A model generated the notes under the pieces. That model had not been told where the DNA came from, did no database searches, and was given only the letters and a program-made list of their open reading frames with translations. Source: Brytella acorum (GTDB lineage Bacteria; Pseudomonadota; Alphaproteobacteria; Acetobacterales; Acetobacteraceae). Taken from it: DNA of 64,000 bases. A program made the translations under genes and the position numbers. Location: the NCBI RefSeq assembly GCF_029309905.1, contig NZ_JARBJP010000005.1, positions 62,001-126,000 of the forward strand, given 5' to 3'. Below, in pieces: positions 1 to 9,503 of the stretch (the first letter of the stretch is position 1; the number at the start of each line of letters is the position of its first letter).

Positions 1-1230
1 GCGGCGCTGGGGGGCGATGCGCCAGCGGGGCCGCTCCATGGCGTGCCGGTCGTCATCAAGGACATGACGCCGACGCAGGGCGATGTCTGGACCGAGGGTT
101 CGCGCCTGTTCGCGGGGCGCGTGGCGGAGCGCGACGCGCTGATCGTCGAGCGTCTGCGCCGCGCGGGCGCGATTGTCATCGGCAAGACGACGACGCCCGA
201 ATTCGCATGGGCGGGGCGGACGGACAGCGCGCTCTGGGGCATCACGCGCAATCCGTGGAATCCGGCCCATAGCTGTGGCGGCAGTTCCGGTGGTTCGGCG
301 GTGGCCGTCGCGACGGGTTGCGCGCCGCTTGGCGAAGGCTCGGACATGGGGGGCTCGATCCGCATTCCGGCGAGCGCCTGCGGGATCGTCGGGTTGAAGC
401 CCGGCCTCGGGCGCATTCCGTTCGACGGGAGCGCCAACCGTTTCGATCCGCTGGCGCATTGGGGGCCGTTGAGCCGCTCGTGTCGCGATGCCGCCCTGTT
501 TCTCGACGTCACGCAGTCGCGCTACTGGCACGACATCGCGGGCGCGCCCCCGCCCGAAGATTTTCTCGGCGCCCTGTCGGAAAGCGGCGCGGCATCTCCG
601 CTCCGGGTGGCGCTGTCGGTCGATCTCGGCTGTTTCACGGTCGATCCGGCCATCGAGGCCAATCTGCGGGCGGTGGCCGCGCGGCTCGAGGGCCAGGGCG
701 TTGTTGTCGAGGAGGTGGCGCTGGCTTTCCCCGCCGAGGCGTCCGCCGCCTGGGATCGTGAATGGGATGTCTGGCAGGCGTTCATGTATGGCGATGCCGT
801 GCCCGGATGCGGGGATCTTCTGACGCGTGATGTGCGCGGGCTGATCGAACGCGGGCGGGACGTGCGCGCCGTCAGCTATCGTCAGGGCGAGCATGTGCGC
901 ACGCGCATGGCGCAGGCCCTGCAACCGGTGCTGGAGCGCTGCGATGCGCTGCTATGTCCCACGCTGGCCCGGGATGTCCCGCCGGCCGAGGGGTTCTATG
1001 CCAGCGCCGCGCCTGTGGACAGGAAGCTCAATGACACCACCATGACGGGGGTTTTCAACCTGCTCGCGCGTCTGCCGGTTCTCTCGATGCCCAGCGGTTT
1101 CGCGCCGTCCGGTCTTCCGACGGGCGTGCAGATCGTCGGGAGACCGGGCCGTGAACTCGACGTGCTGCGGCTCGGCCAGAAGCTCGAGCCCTGCCCGCGA
1201 CCGCCGCTCCGAGTGGAGCGCGGGGCATGA
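1..1230 (+). CDS. Amidase signature family hydrolase (5' end cut by window edge)
   Basis: The reading frame is open from base 1, so the gene begins upstream; the GTG at 43 lies inside the conserved GPLHGVPVVIKD block and is not the start. The catalytic Ser-cisSer-Lys triad of amidase-signature enzymes is visible: Lys in VVIKD (about visible residue 20), the GGSSGGSA loop (about 92-99) and the nucleophile Ser in GSDMGGSIRIPA (about 114-125). About 409 residues are present against a usual 450-500, so roughly 50-80 are missing. The family hydrolyses carboxamides. The stop overlaps the downstream permease start by 4 bases (ATGA), so the amide is plausibly imported by the adjacent ABC system. The exact substrate is unknown. 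Confidence 0.93.
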   Translation, partial: AALGGDAPAGPLHGVPVVIKDMTPTQGDVWTEGSRLFAGRVAERDALIVERLRRAGAIVIGKTTTPEFAWAGRTDSALWGITRNPWNPAHSCGGSSGGSAVAVATGCAPLGEGSDMGGSIRIPASACGIVGLKPGLGRIPFDGSANRFDPLAHWGPLSRSCRDAALFLDVTQSRYWHDIAGAPPPEDFLGALSESGAASPLRVALSVDLGCFTVDPAIEANLRAVAARLEGQGVVVEEVALAFPAEASAAWDREWDVWQAFMYGDAVPGCGDLLTRDVRGLIERGRDVRAVSYRQGEHVRTRMAQALQPVLERCDALLCPTLARDVPPAEGFYASAAPVDRKLNDTTMTGVFNLLARLPVLSMPSGFAPSGLPTGVQIVGRPGRELDVLRLGQKLEPCPRPPLRVERGA

Positions 1231-2207
1231 GGGATGGTCCGTGGTCGCGGGTATGGCATGGGCTTGGCCAGCGGCGGGGTGCGATGGCGGCTCTCGGTCT
1301 GCTGGGGCTGATCGTCGCGGCGAGCCTTGCCGCGCCGTTCTATGCGGCCTGGGTGGGCGTCGATCCGTTCGTGTCCAACGTGGCGGGCACGACGCTGCGT
1401 CATGGGCAGGTCGTCGATCTCATGCAACCGAACGACAATCCGCTGCATCTCGGCCTGACGCCGCTCGGGCCGGACTGGCGGATCGGCGAAGCCTATGGGC
1501 TCGGGTCGGATGCGCAGGGGCGCGATGTGGCCGCCCGCGTGCTGTACGGGGGGCGCAATTCGCTGCTGATTTCGGCGGCGGCGGCGATCCTGTGCATGAT
1601 GACGGCCACGGCCATCGGGCTGTGCGCGGGGTATTTCGGCGGGTGGGTCGATATCGTGCTGAGCCGGATGCTCGACGTGCTGTGGGCGATTCCGGTCTAT
1701 CTGCTGGCGATCTCTCTTTCCATCGTGACCGTGGGCCATGGGCTGCGGCTCGGACCGGTGACGATCGGGGCGGATAACCTGCTCATTCCCGTCATCATCA
1801 TCGCGCTCGTGTATATCCCCTATGCCGCGCGGCCCCTGAGGGCGCGGGCGCTGAGCCTGTCGCGCGCCGAATTTGTCATGGTGTCGCGCGGTCTCGGCGC
1901 TTCGCACTGGCGCATCCTGACACGCGAGATCCTGCCCAACCTGGCCGATACGCTCGTCGTGCTCGCGCCGCTGCTCATGGCGCTGTGCCTGCTGGCGGAG
2001 TCCTCGCTCTCGTTCCTCTCGCTGGGCGTGCAGGCTCCGGCGGCCTCATGGGGGACGATCATCCAGGACGGCGAGGGGCTGCTCTATACGCGGCCCGCTG
2101 TCGCGATCCTGCCGGGGCTGATGATCGTCGCGACGGTACTGTCGCTGAACGTGCTGGGTGATGCGCTGCGCGACACGCTCGACCCGAAGCGGCGGGGGCG
2201 TTCGTGA
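1227..2207 (+). CDS. ABC transporter permease, DppC/OppC type
   Basis: A 326-residue inner-membrane permease of a peptide/nickel-type ABC importer. An N-terminal membrane segment (about residues 18-40) is followed by a periplasmic stretch, then the LGSDAQGRDVAARVLYG block typical of DppC/OppC, and several hydrophobic helices with the cytoplasmic EAA-like loop (SRGLGASHWRILTREILPN). The start overlaps the amidase stop by 4 bases, indicating translational coupling. In most dpp/opp operons the B-type permease precedes the C-type; here the order is reversed. The transported substrate cannot be read from the permease, but the amidase neighbour suggests an amide- or peptide-like compound. Confidence 0.93.
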   Translation: MRDGPWSRVWHGLGQRRGAMAALGLLGLIVAASLAAPFYAAWVGVDPFVSNVAGTTLRHGQVVDLMQPNDNPLHLGLTPLGPDWRIGEAYGLGSDAQGRDVAARVLYGGRNSLLISAAAAILCMMTATAIGLCAGYFGGWVDIVLSRMLDVLWAIPVYLLAISLSIVTVGHGLRLGPVTIGADNLLIPVIIIALVYIPYAARPLRARALSLSRAEFVMVSRGLGASHWRILTREILPNLADTLVVLAPLLMALCLLAESSLSFLSLGVQAPAASWGTIIQDGEGLLYTRPAVAILPGLMIVATVLSLNVLGDALRDTLDPKRRGRS

Positions 2208-3190
2208 TGCTGCGTATGCTCGCGGCCCGGCTGGGGCAGATGGTTTTCGTGCTGTTCGGCATTTCGGTGCTCGTCTTTGGCGTGTTCTTCGCCACGCCGG
2301 GCGCGGACCCGACGGCGCGGATCGCGGGGCGCGGGGCCAGCCCGGAAGTCATGGCCAGGGTGCGGAGCGCATATGGTTTCGATCGCCCGCTCCCCGTCCA
2401 GTATGCGCGGATGATGGAAAAGCTGTTCGTGTCGCGCGATCTGACGTCCTTCGTCGATCATGGCGCGCCGGTCGTGCCGGAAGTCATGGCAGCGGCGCCG
2501 GTGACTCTCTCGCTCGTGCTCTGGGCGTCGTTGTTCTGGGTCGTGTTTTCGCTGGCCATCGGCATCGTCTCGGCGGTGCTGCGCGATAGCTGGGTGGACC
2601 GCTTCTTCATGGGGATCGGGTTGCTGGGCCTGTCCATGCCGGTGTTCTGGCTGGGCGAGGTCGTCAACCTCGTCACGCAGAGCCGTTTTCACGACACATG
2701 GCTGTTTTCCTGGGTGCCGCCGCTCGGCTACGTGCCGTTCTCGGAAAGCCCGCTCGGCTGGGCCAGGGCCCTTCTCCTGCCCGCGCTGACGCTGTCGGTG
2801 GCGTTCATCGGGCTTTACGCGCGCGTGTTGCGGGCCGAGCTTCTGGCTGCGATGGGCGAGGACGCCATCCGCACCGCGCGCGCCAAGGGGGCGGGACCGG
2901 CGCGCGTCTGGCTGTGGCACGGGCTGCGTCTGTCGTGGCTGAGCTATGTTTCGCTGTTCGGCATGGATTTCGCCCAGCTCGTCGGCGGCGGCGCGTTGCT
3001 GACGGAAGTGGTGTTCGCTCTGCCGGGCGTGGGGCGGCTGACCTATCAGGGGCTGAACACGCTCGATCTGCCGCTGATCATGGCGACGGTGATGTATGCC
3101 GCCGTTTTCGTCGTGCTGGCCAATGCGGTGATCGACGGCGTGTATGCGCTGCTGGACCCCCGGATCGCGGAGGGTCGGCATGGACGCTGA
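2207..3190 (+). CDS. ABC transporter permease, DppB/OppB type
   Basis: A 327-residue partner permease from the ATG at 2207, which overlaps the preceding TGA by one base (a GTG at 2204 is also in frame). It has the B-type N-terminal helix with the FGISVLVFGVFF block, the GFDRPLPVQYARMM segment, and an EAA-like loop (RAKGAGPARVWLWHGLR) before the last helices, ending in VIDGVYALLDPRI, typical of DppB. It forms the heterodimeric channel with the upstream permease. No substrate-binding protein is present in the window; it probably lies upstream of the amidase. Confidence 0.93.
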   Translation: MLRMLAARLGQMVFVLFGISVLVFGVFFATPGADPTARIAGRGASPEVMARVRSAYGFDRPLPVQYARMMEKLFVSRDLTSFVDHGAPVVPEVMAAAPVTLSLVLWASLFWVVFSLAIGIVSAVLRDSWVDRFFMGIGLLGLSMPVFWLGEVVNLVTQSRFHDTWLFSWVPPLGYVPFSESPLGWARALLLPALTLSVAFIGLYARVLRAELLAAMGEDAIRTARAKGAGPARVWLWHGLRLSWLSYVSLFGMDFAQLVGGGALLTEVVFALPGVGRLTYQGLNTLDLPLIMATVMYAAVFVVLANAVIDGVYALLDPRIAEGRHGR

Positions 3191-4130
3191 GACGCTGCTC
3201 TCCATCGAGGATCTGCGTCTGGCCCTGCCGGATGGTCGCGTGCTGCTCGATGGCGTGTCGCTCTCGCTCGCACGTGGCGAAGCGCTGGGCGTCGTGGGCG
3301 AGTCCGGTTCCGGCAAGAGCCTGACGGCCATGACGGTCATGGGACTGCTGCCGGACGTGCGGTCCTCGGGAGCTGTGCGTTTCCGGGCGCGGGACCTGCT
3401 GATGCAGGACGCGCGGGCGTGGCGACGGCTGAGGGGCAAGGAAATCGCCATGATTTTCCAGGACCCCATGACGGCGTTTCTGCCGGTCCGGCGGGTCGGC
3501 GCGCAGATCGACGAGCAAATCCGCCTGCATGAGAAGCTGTCGCGTCGCGAAGCGCGGGCGCGCACGGTGCGTCTGCTGGGCGAGATGGGCGTGCCGGACC
3601 CCGCAGCGGCGGCGGAACGTTTCCCGCATCAGCTTTCGGGCGGCCTGCGCCAGCGCGCCATGATCGCCATGGCGCTGTCCTGCGCGCCCGCCCTGCTCAT
3701 TGCCGACGAGCCCACGACGGCGCTGGATGTGACCGTTCAGGCGCAGATTCTCGTGCTTCTGACGCGATTGCGCGAAACGGGCGCGGGGCTGATGCTGATC
3801 ACCCACGACATGGGCGTGGTCGCGCAGGCCTGCACGCATGTGGCCGTGCTTTATGCCGGTGTCGTGGTCGAGCGCGGTCCGGTCCGTGCCGTGCTCGATG
3901 CGCCGCTGCATCCTTATACGCGCGCGCTGCTGGCCGCGATGCCACCGCTCGACGGGCCACGTCCGGCGCATCTGCCCGCCATTGCCGGTCAGCCGCCAGC
4001 GCCGGATGCGCGACCACCGGGGTGTGTGTTCGCGCCGCGCTGTCCGCAGGTGCGCCCGGACTGCGCGATCCGGCCGCCCGTCGTGAGAATGGGCGAACAG
4101 GAGGTGGTCTGCGTGCTGTATGCGTCATGA
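3180..4130 (+). CDS. ABC transporter ATP-binding protein, DppD/OppD type
   Basis: A 316-residue ATPase from the ATG at 3180, which overlaps the permease stop by 11 bases; an earlier in-frame start at 3144 would add unconserved sequence. Walker A GESGSGKS is near residues 40-47, the signature LSGGLRQR near 152 and Walker [14 protein letters not shown] near 171. The C-terminal oligopeptide-transporter extension contains the Cys-rich GCVFAPRCP segment seen in Opp/Dpp ATPases. It powers the importer together with the next gene. The stop overlaps the next ATG (ATGA). Confidence 0.93.
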   Translation: MDAETLLSIEDLRLALPDGRVLLDGVSLSLARGEALGVVGESGSGKSLTAMTVMGLLPDVRSSGAVRFRARDLLMQDARAWRRLRGKEIAMIFQDPMTAFLPVRRVGAQIDEQIRLHEKLSRREARARTVRLLGEMGVPDPAAAAERFPHQLSGGLRQRAMIAMALSCAPALLIADEPTTALDVTVQAQILVLLTRLRETGAGLMLITHDMGVVAQACTHVAVLYAGVVVERGPVRAVLDAPLHPYTRALLAAMPPLDGPRPAHLPAIAGQPPAPDARPPGCVFAPRCPQVRPDCAIRPPVVRMGEQEVVCVLYAS

Positions 4131-5086
4131 GCGCGCTGCTGGAAGCGAAGGATCTGGAGCGGCGCTACAGGTTGCGGGATGGTCGGGAATTGCAGGCCGT
4201 CGCGGGCGTTTCGCTGACGATCGCGCCCGGCGAAGCTCTGGCGCTCGTCGGTGAATCCGGTTGCGGCAAGTCCACGCTGGGGCGGCTGCTCCTGCGGCTG
4301 GACGATCCGACTTCCGGCACGCTGCGCTTCGATGGGGAAGAGATCACGACCCTGTCCGAACGTCGGCTGCGGGCGCTGCGGCCACGCATGCAGATGGTGT
4401 TTCAGGACTCCTATGCGTCTCTCAATCCGCGCCGGACGGCGGGAGACGCGCTGGCCGAGCCGCTACGCATTCATCGCCGACCGGGCGTGGCGGCGCGGGT
4501 TCGCGAACTGCTCGGGCTGGTGGGGCTGCCGGAAGCGGCGGCGGCGAAGTTTCCGCATGAATTTTCGGGTGGCCAGCGTCAAAGGCTGAACATCGCCCGC
4601 GCCATCGCGCTCGGTCCGGCGCTGATCGTGGCCGATGAGCCGGTTTCGGCGCTCGATGTTTCCGTGCAGGCGCAGATCATCAATCTGTTCCGCGATCTAC
4701 AGGCCCGGCTTGGGCTGGCCTGCGTGTTCATTTCGCATGATCTGGCCGTGGTACGGCAGATGGCGGACCGGATCGCGGTCATGTATCTCGGCGCGATTGT
4801 CGAGGAAGGCGAGGGCATGGCGGTTCTGGCGGCGCCCGCCCATCCCTATACCCGAGCACTCCTCGACGCGGTCCCGCGTGCCGACCGCCCGTTGCCGCCG
4901 CCGCTTTCAGGCGAGGTTCCCAGCCCGATCTCGCCGCCGTCCGGCTGTCGTTTCCATCCGCGCTGCCCGATCGCGCGGGATCGCTGCGGCATCGAAACGC
5001 CAGCTCTCCGCATGACAGGAACGGGGCGTGCGGTGGCGTGTCATTTTCCGCTGGTGTCGGAAGCGGGGAGCGGTTTTTCCTCCTGA
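4127..5086 (+). CDS. ABC transporter ATP-binding protein, DppF/OppF type
   Basis: A 319-residue second ATPase. The ATG at 4127 overlaps the previous TGA by 4 bases; the longer frame from 4022 is read-through into the upstream gene. Walker A GESGCGKST is near residue 41, FSGGQRQR near 146 and Walker B IVADEPVSALD near 167. The C-terminal oligo_HPY extension has the FHPRCP motif. It is the last gene of the amidase/ABC operon. Its final 46 bases overlap the 3' end of the convergent small gene on the minus strand, so the two transcripts share an antisense tail. Confidence 0.93.
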   Translation: MSALLEAKDLERRYRLRDGRELQAVAGVSLTIAPGEALALVGESGCGKSTLGRLLLRLDDPTSGTLRFDGEEITTLSERRLRALRPRMQMVFQDSYASLNPRRTAGDALAEPLRIHRRPGVAARVRELLGLVGLPEAAAAKFPHEFSGGQRQRLNIARAIALGPALIVADEPVSALDVSVQAQIINLFRDLQARLGLACVFISHDLAVVRQMADRIAVMYLGAIVEEGEGMAVLAAPAHPYTRALLDAVPRADRPLPPPLSGEVPSPISPPSGCRFHPRCPIARDRCGIETPALRMTGTGRAVACHFPLVSEAGSGFSS

Positions 5087-5418
5087 AACGCTTTTGGCAG
5101 GCGGTTCCGCGGCACGATGGCACCTGGCGTTCGCAGGGGCAGTTCGGCGGGGCGGATATGTGTGGGTGTGGGGAGTATGATGGCGCGCTCCGGAGGGATG
5201 GGCTCGCCGGGATGATAATAGGGGCCTTGATAATTGGCGTTGATCTGCGCGTCGTTCAGGCGGTCCACGGCGGAGTCTCCCGTGCCATCGGGATAGGTGG
5301 ATGTCGGTTTTGCCGCTGGTGACGCGACGGTTACGGGTGTTTTTGTTTCACGGGCGAGAGGAGGCGTGACGGTTGCCAGAACCGCGCCTGTCAGGGCGAA
5401 GATCAGTGTTCTTTTCAT
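5041..5418 (-). CDS. Small exported hypothetical protein
   Basis: Unrecognised 125-residue protein. The start at 5418 is preferred because it gives a clean Sec-type signal (MKRTLIFALTGAVLATV, cleavage probably after PPLA) and has GGAAAGG upstream; a longer frame reaches 5574. The mature part is Pro-rich with a QINANYQGPYYHPGEP segment and no catalytic motif that I recognise. Its 3' end overlaps the convergent ABC ATPase gene by 46 bases. Probably periplasmic; function unknown. Confidence 0.6.
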   Translation of the reverse strand: MKRTLIFALTGAVLATVTPPLARETKTPVTVASPAAKPTSTYPDGTGDSAVDRLNDAQINANYQGPYYHPGEPIPPERAIILPTPTHIRPAELPLRTPGAIVPRNRLPKAFQEEKPLPASDTSGK

Positions 5419-5602
5419 GGCTCGAAGACCTTTCCGCCGACATATGGGTCCACCGACACATGGGAGCGGAAGGGGGGCTTTCGCAAGTGGGGACCATGCT
5501 TTCCGATGAGCCGTGCGGACAGCTGAAAGGCTCCACTCATAAAAAATTAAGACTTTCATGCGAGATTGGGGCAATCGTCCTCAGAAGGAAGGTCTCGGTC
5601 CT

Positions 5603-5884
5603 ATGTCAGGCAGCATTTCCTCCATGTCCGGCGCATCGGCCGTCAGCAGACTCTATGGCAGCCAGGGCGCATCATCATCCGCGTCGTCGTCTGCTAGCTC
5701 GTCTTCCTCGTCTTCGAGCAACACCACGACCACAACCCGCATGAACGCCAACGGCTCCATCACCACCATCGTGACGGACGGCTCGGGCAATATCGTTTCT
5801 GAAACGACAAGCGGCGGAAGCAGCAACAGCAACGGTAGCAACAGTTCATCGAACAGTCAGAGCCGTCTCGATCTGTTCGCCTGA
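5603..5884 (+). CDS. Ser/Thr/Asn-rich low-complexity small protein
   Basis: A 93-residue protein. The ATG at 5603 has a strong AGAAGGAAGG site 10 bases upstream; a longer frame from 5558 lacks one. The N-terminus (MSGSISSMSGASAVSRLYG) is followed by long runs of Ser (about residues 25-40), then Thr, then a segment with TRMNANGSITTIVTDGSGNIVSET that looks like a two-strand repeat, then Ser/Asn runs. There is no signal peptide or membrane segment. Such composition suggests a disordered or surface/secreted protein, but no family is recognised. It is convergent with sdaA across a perfect hairpin. Confidence 0.5.
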   Translation: MSGSISSMSGASAVSRLYGSQGASSSASSSASSSSSSSSNTTTTTRMNANGSITTIVTDGSGNIVSETTSGGSSNSNGSNSSSNSQSRLDLFA

Positions 5885-5914
5885 CCGGGCGGGTTTAAGA
5901 ACCGGACGGGTTCA

Positions 5915-5941
5915 GGAGGAGAAACCCCGCGTTTCTCCTCC
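5915..5941. terminator. Bidirectional hairpin between convergent genes
   Basis: An 11-bp perfect stem (GGAGGAGAAAC / GTTTCTCCTCC) with a 5-base loop lies between the stop of the Ser-rich gene and the 3' end of sdaA. There is no long T-tract on either side, so termination may be weak or the hairpin may protect 3' ends. Confidence 0.5.
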
Positions 5942-5995
5942 ATGTCCGTTCTTTTCAGCGCCCGTTCGCTCCAGTGTCTGTCAGCATTCGGTCTG

Positions 5996-7354
<1,359 letters not shown>

Positions 7355-7371
7355 TCCGTCCGGGACTCACA

Positions 7372-7407
7372 AAAAGCAGAAACACACGCAGCGTAACATG
7401 CCGCGTG
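7372..7407 (-). terminator. Probable terminator after the sugar ABC operon
   Basis: On the minus strand an 8-bp stem (CACGCGGC / GCTGCGTG, one G-U pair) with a 7-base loop is followed by a T-rich stretch. It sits between the binding-protein stop at 7451 and the sdaA start at 7354. Confidence 0.4.
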
Positions 7408-7450
7408 CGTTTCCAGGAAAGCTTTCGGTTCGCCCGATGGACGGGAAATA

Positions 7451-8404
7451 TCAGTGGTCGGTCCAGCCTTTGTACTGGCCGACATTGTCGCGCGTGATGA
7501 GAGCGGGCGCGATCAGCTTGACGGAACCCTTCTTGAGCTTGCCATCCATGATGTCCTGCCCAGCGGTCACCGCATCGATGCCCATCTGGTAGGGGTCCTG
7601 GCTGGCCGAGGCGACGACGGAGGAGTTCGGGTCTTTCAGCGCGGCGACGATATCCGGCGCGCCGTCGACCGACGTGATGACGATGCCTTTTCGATGGGCC
7701 TGGCGGATGGCGAGGTCACTGCCGACGGCCTGCGGGTCGTTGATGGTGAAGACGCCGCTCAGGTTGGGGAAGCGGACGAGGTAGCCCTGCATGACCTGGA
7801 AGCCGATATCACGCGCCCCTTCGCCGCTCTGATCATCGCTGACGATCTTGATGCCGGGGAACTTGGCCAGGGCCTCCTTGCATCCTTTCACGCGCTCGAT
7901 GATGGACGTAACCTGCTGCCCGTTCTGGATGGCGACTTCGCCTTTCCCGTTGAGTTTCTGGGCGAGATATTCGCAGGAGAGACGCCCTGCGGCGGTATTG
8001 TCGGTCTGGACGGTGGCATCGACGCCGGTGGCGCCCACGTCCACGGCGACCACGGTGGCTCCGCCTTTCTGGGCGCGGCGAATGGCGGGCAGCGTCGCCT
8101 GCGGGTCGACGGCATTGAGTAGGATCAGCTTGGCGCCGGACGACATGAAACTGTCCATCTGGGAGAACTGCTTGTTGAGGTCCCAGTCCGCCGAAAGCGC
8201 GTTGACGCGGGCGTCAGGGGCCGTCTTGTGGATGGCGGTCGTCGCGCCTTTGACGAGGGTGACGAAATACGGGTTGCCGAGCGAGCCGACGGAGATTCCG
8301 ACGCTGGAGATATCGGCTGCCGTGGCGCTTGTGGCCCCCGTGGTGGCTCCCATGGTGGCGACGAGAGCGAGAGCGCTGACGAGCAGAGTGGATTTGAAGG
8401 TCAT
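7451..8404 (-). CDS. Periplasmic sugar-binding protein, RbsB-like
   Basis: A 317-residue periplasmic binding protein of the type 1 (ribose/galactose) fold. A Sec signal occupies about residues 1-29, ending in TSATAADIS. The mature protein starts with the VGISVGSLGNPYFVTLVKGA block that forms the first strand and helix of RbsB-like proteins; QTDNTAAGRLSCEYLAQKL and VFTINDPQAVGSDLAIRQA are also characteristic. It is the last gene of the ATPase-permease-binding protein operon. The ligand (ribose or another pentose or polyol) cannot be fixed from sequence alone. Confidence 0.92.
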   Translation of the reverse strand: MTFKSTLLVSALALVATMGATTGATSATAADISSVGISVGSLGNPYFVTLVKGATTAIHKTAPDARVNALSADWDLNKQFSQMDSFMSSGAKLILLNAVDPQATLPAIRRAQKGGATVVAVDVGATGVDATVQTDNTAAGRLSCEYLAQKLNGKGEVAIQNGQQVTSIIERVKGCKEALAKFPGIKIVSDDQSGEGARDIGFQVMQGYLVRFPNLSGVFTINDPQAVGSDLAIRQAHRKGIVITSVDGAPDIVAALKDPNSSVVASASQDPYQMGIDAVTAGQDIMDGKLKKGSVKLIAPALITRDNVGQYKGWTDH

Positions 8405-8470
8405 GAAACGATGTCCGAAACAGTGAGGAAAGATAAAATCGGCAGGTGAGGTGAAAAGATTGCCCGCGCG

Positions 8471-9490
8471 TCAGGTGCGCGTGGCGGGCTGGCGGAAACG
8501 GTCAAGAGCGACGGCGATGATGATGACCAGTCCCTTGACGATGAACTGCCAGATGTCGGAGACGCCGATGAGGATCAGTCCGTTGGTCAGCACGGCGATC
8601 ATCAGCGCGCCGACCAGCGTGCCCCAGATCGATCCCACGCCGCCGACGAAGGATGTGCCGCCGAGAATGACCGCTGCGATGGCGTCGAGTTCGTAGGACT
8701 GGCCGAGCTGGAGGCCGTTGGCCGCGTAGAGGCGCGCCGATGACATCACGCTGCCCAACCCGGCCAGGAAGCCGGAAGCGGCGTAGACGAACAGCAGCAC
8801 CGCACCGACGCGGATGCCCGCCAGACGCGCGGCGGCGGGATTGCCGCCAATGGCGTAGATGTGGACGCCGAGCACGGTGCGCCGCAGGATGAACCAGCTT
8901 GCGGCCACGACGGCGAGCGCGATGACCGCGAGCCAGGGAATGGTCAGGGTCGATGTCACCGCAATGCCGTCATTGCCGATCCAGGCAAAGGACAGATCGG
9001 GATTGAAGATGGTCCTGTCTCCGCCCATCAGCCTCGCGAGGCCGCGCACGGCCGTCAGCGTGCCGAGCGTCACGATGAACGGGGGGATTTTGATGCCCGC
9101 GATCAGCACGCCGTTGAACAGGCCGATGAGCAGTCCGGCGCCGAGGCACGCCGGAACGGCGAGCCATCCCACCGATGGCAGGAGCGAAACGCTCAGCCCG
9201 CACATCGCGGCGAAGGCGAGCGTGGAGCCGACGGAGAGGTCGATGCCTCCGGTCAGGATGACGAAGGTCATGCCGGAGGCAAGGACGGTATTGATCGAGG
9301 CCTGCTGGGCGACGATCGAGAGATTCTGACCCGTCAGGAAACGGTGGCCGCCAAAGAAATGAAAGCCGAGCGCGATCAGGATCAGGACCGGCAGCATGCC
9401 CGCAGCCTGAAGGATGCTGCGCGTGCGTTCACGCGCACCGATCTGTTGCGAGGGGGTCGGCAGGGCGGCCGGTGTGAGTGTGCTGGACAT
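8471..9490 (-). CDS. Sugar ABC transporter permease, RbsC-like
   Basis: A 339-residue inner-membrane permease. The start at 9490 is chosen because AGGAAG precedes it and it falls 13 bases after the ATPase stop; the frame continues to 9586 but that would overlap the ATPase. About 8-10 hydrophobic helices are visible, with the family blocks FVILTGGIDLSVGS, GNPAAARLAGI and GSIWGTLVGALMIAVLTNGL. It forms the homodimeric channel of a ribose-family importer. Confidence 0.92.
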   Translation of the reverse strand: MSSTLTPAALPTPSQQIGARERTRSILQAAGMLPVLILIALGFHFFGGHRFLTGQNLSIVAQQASINTVLASGMTFVILTGGIDLSVGSTLAFAAMCGLSVSLLPSVGWLAVPACLGAGLLIGLFNGVLIAGIKIPPFIVTLGTLTAVRGLARLMGGDRTIFNPDLSFAWIGNDGIAVTSTLTIPWLAVIALAVVAASWFILRRTVLGVHIYAIGGNPAAARLAGIRVGAVLLFVYAASGFLAGLGSVMSSARLYAANGLQLGQSYELDAIAAVILGGTSFVGGVGSIWGTLVGALMIAVLTNGLILIGVSDIWQFIVKGLVIIIAVALDRFRQPATRT

Positions 9491-9503
9491 GGCGAGGACT
9501 TCC

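Noticed and set aside
2084-3565. Long minus-strand frame (493 codons) opposite the permease genes
   Set aside because: Arg/His/Pro-rich shadow of GC-rich coding sequence; the plus-strand permease/ATPase genes explain the region.
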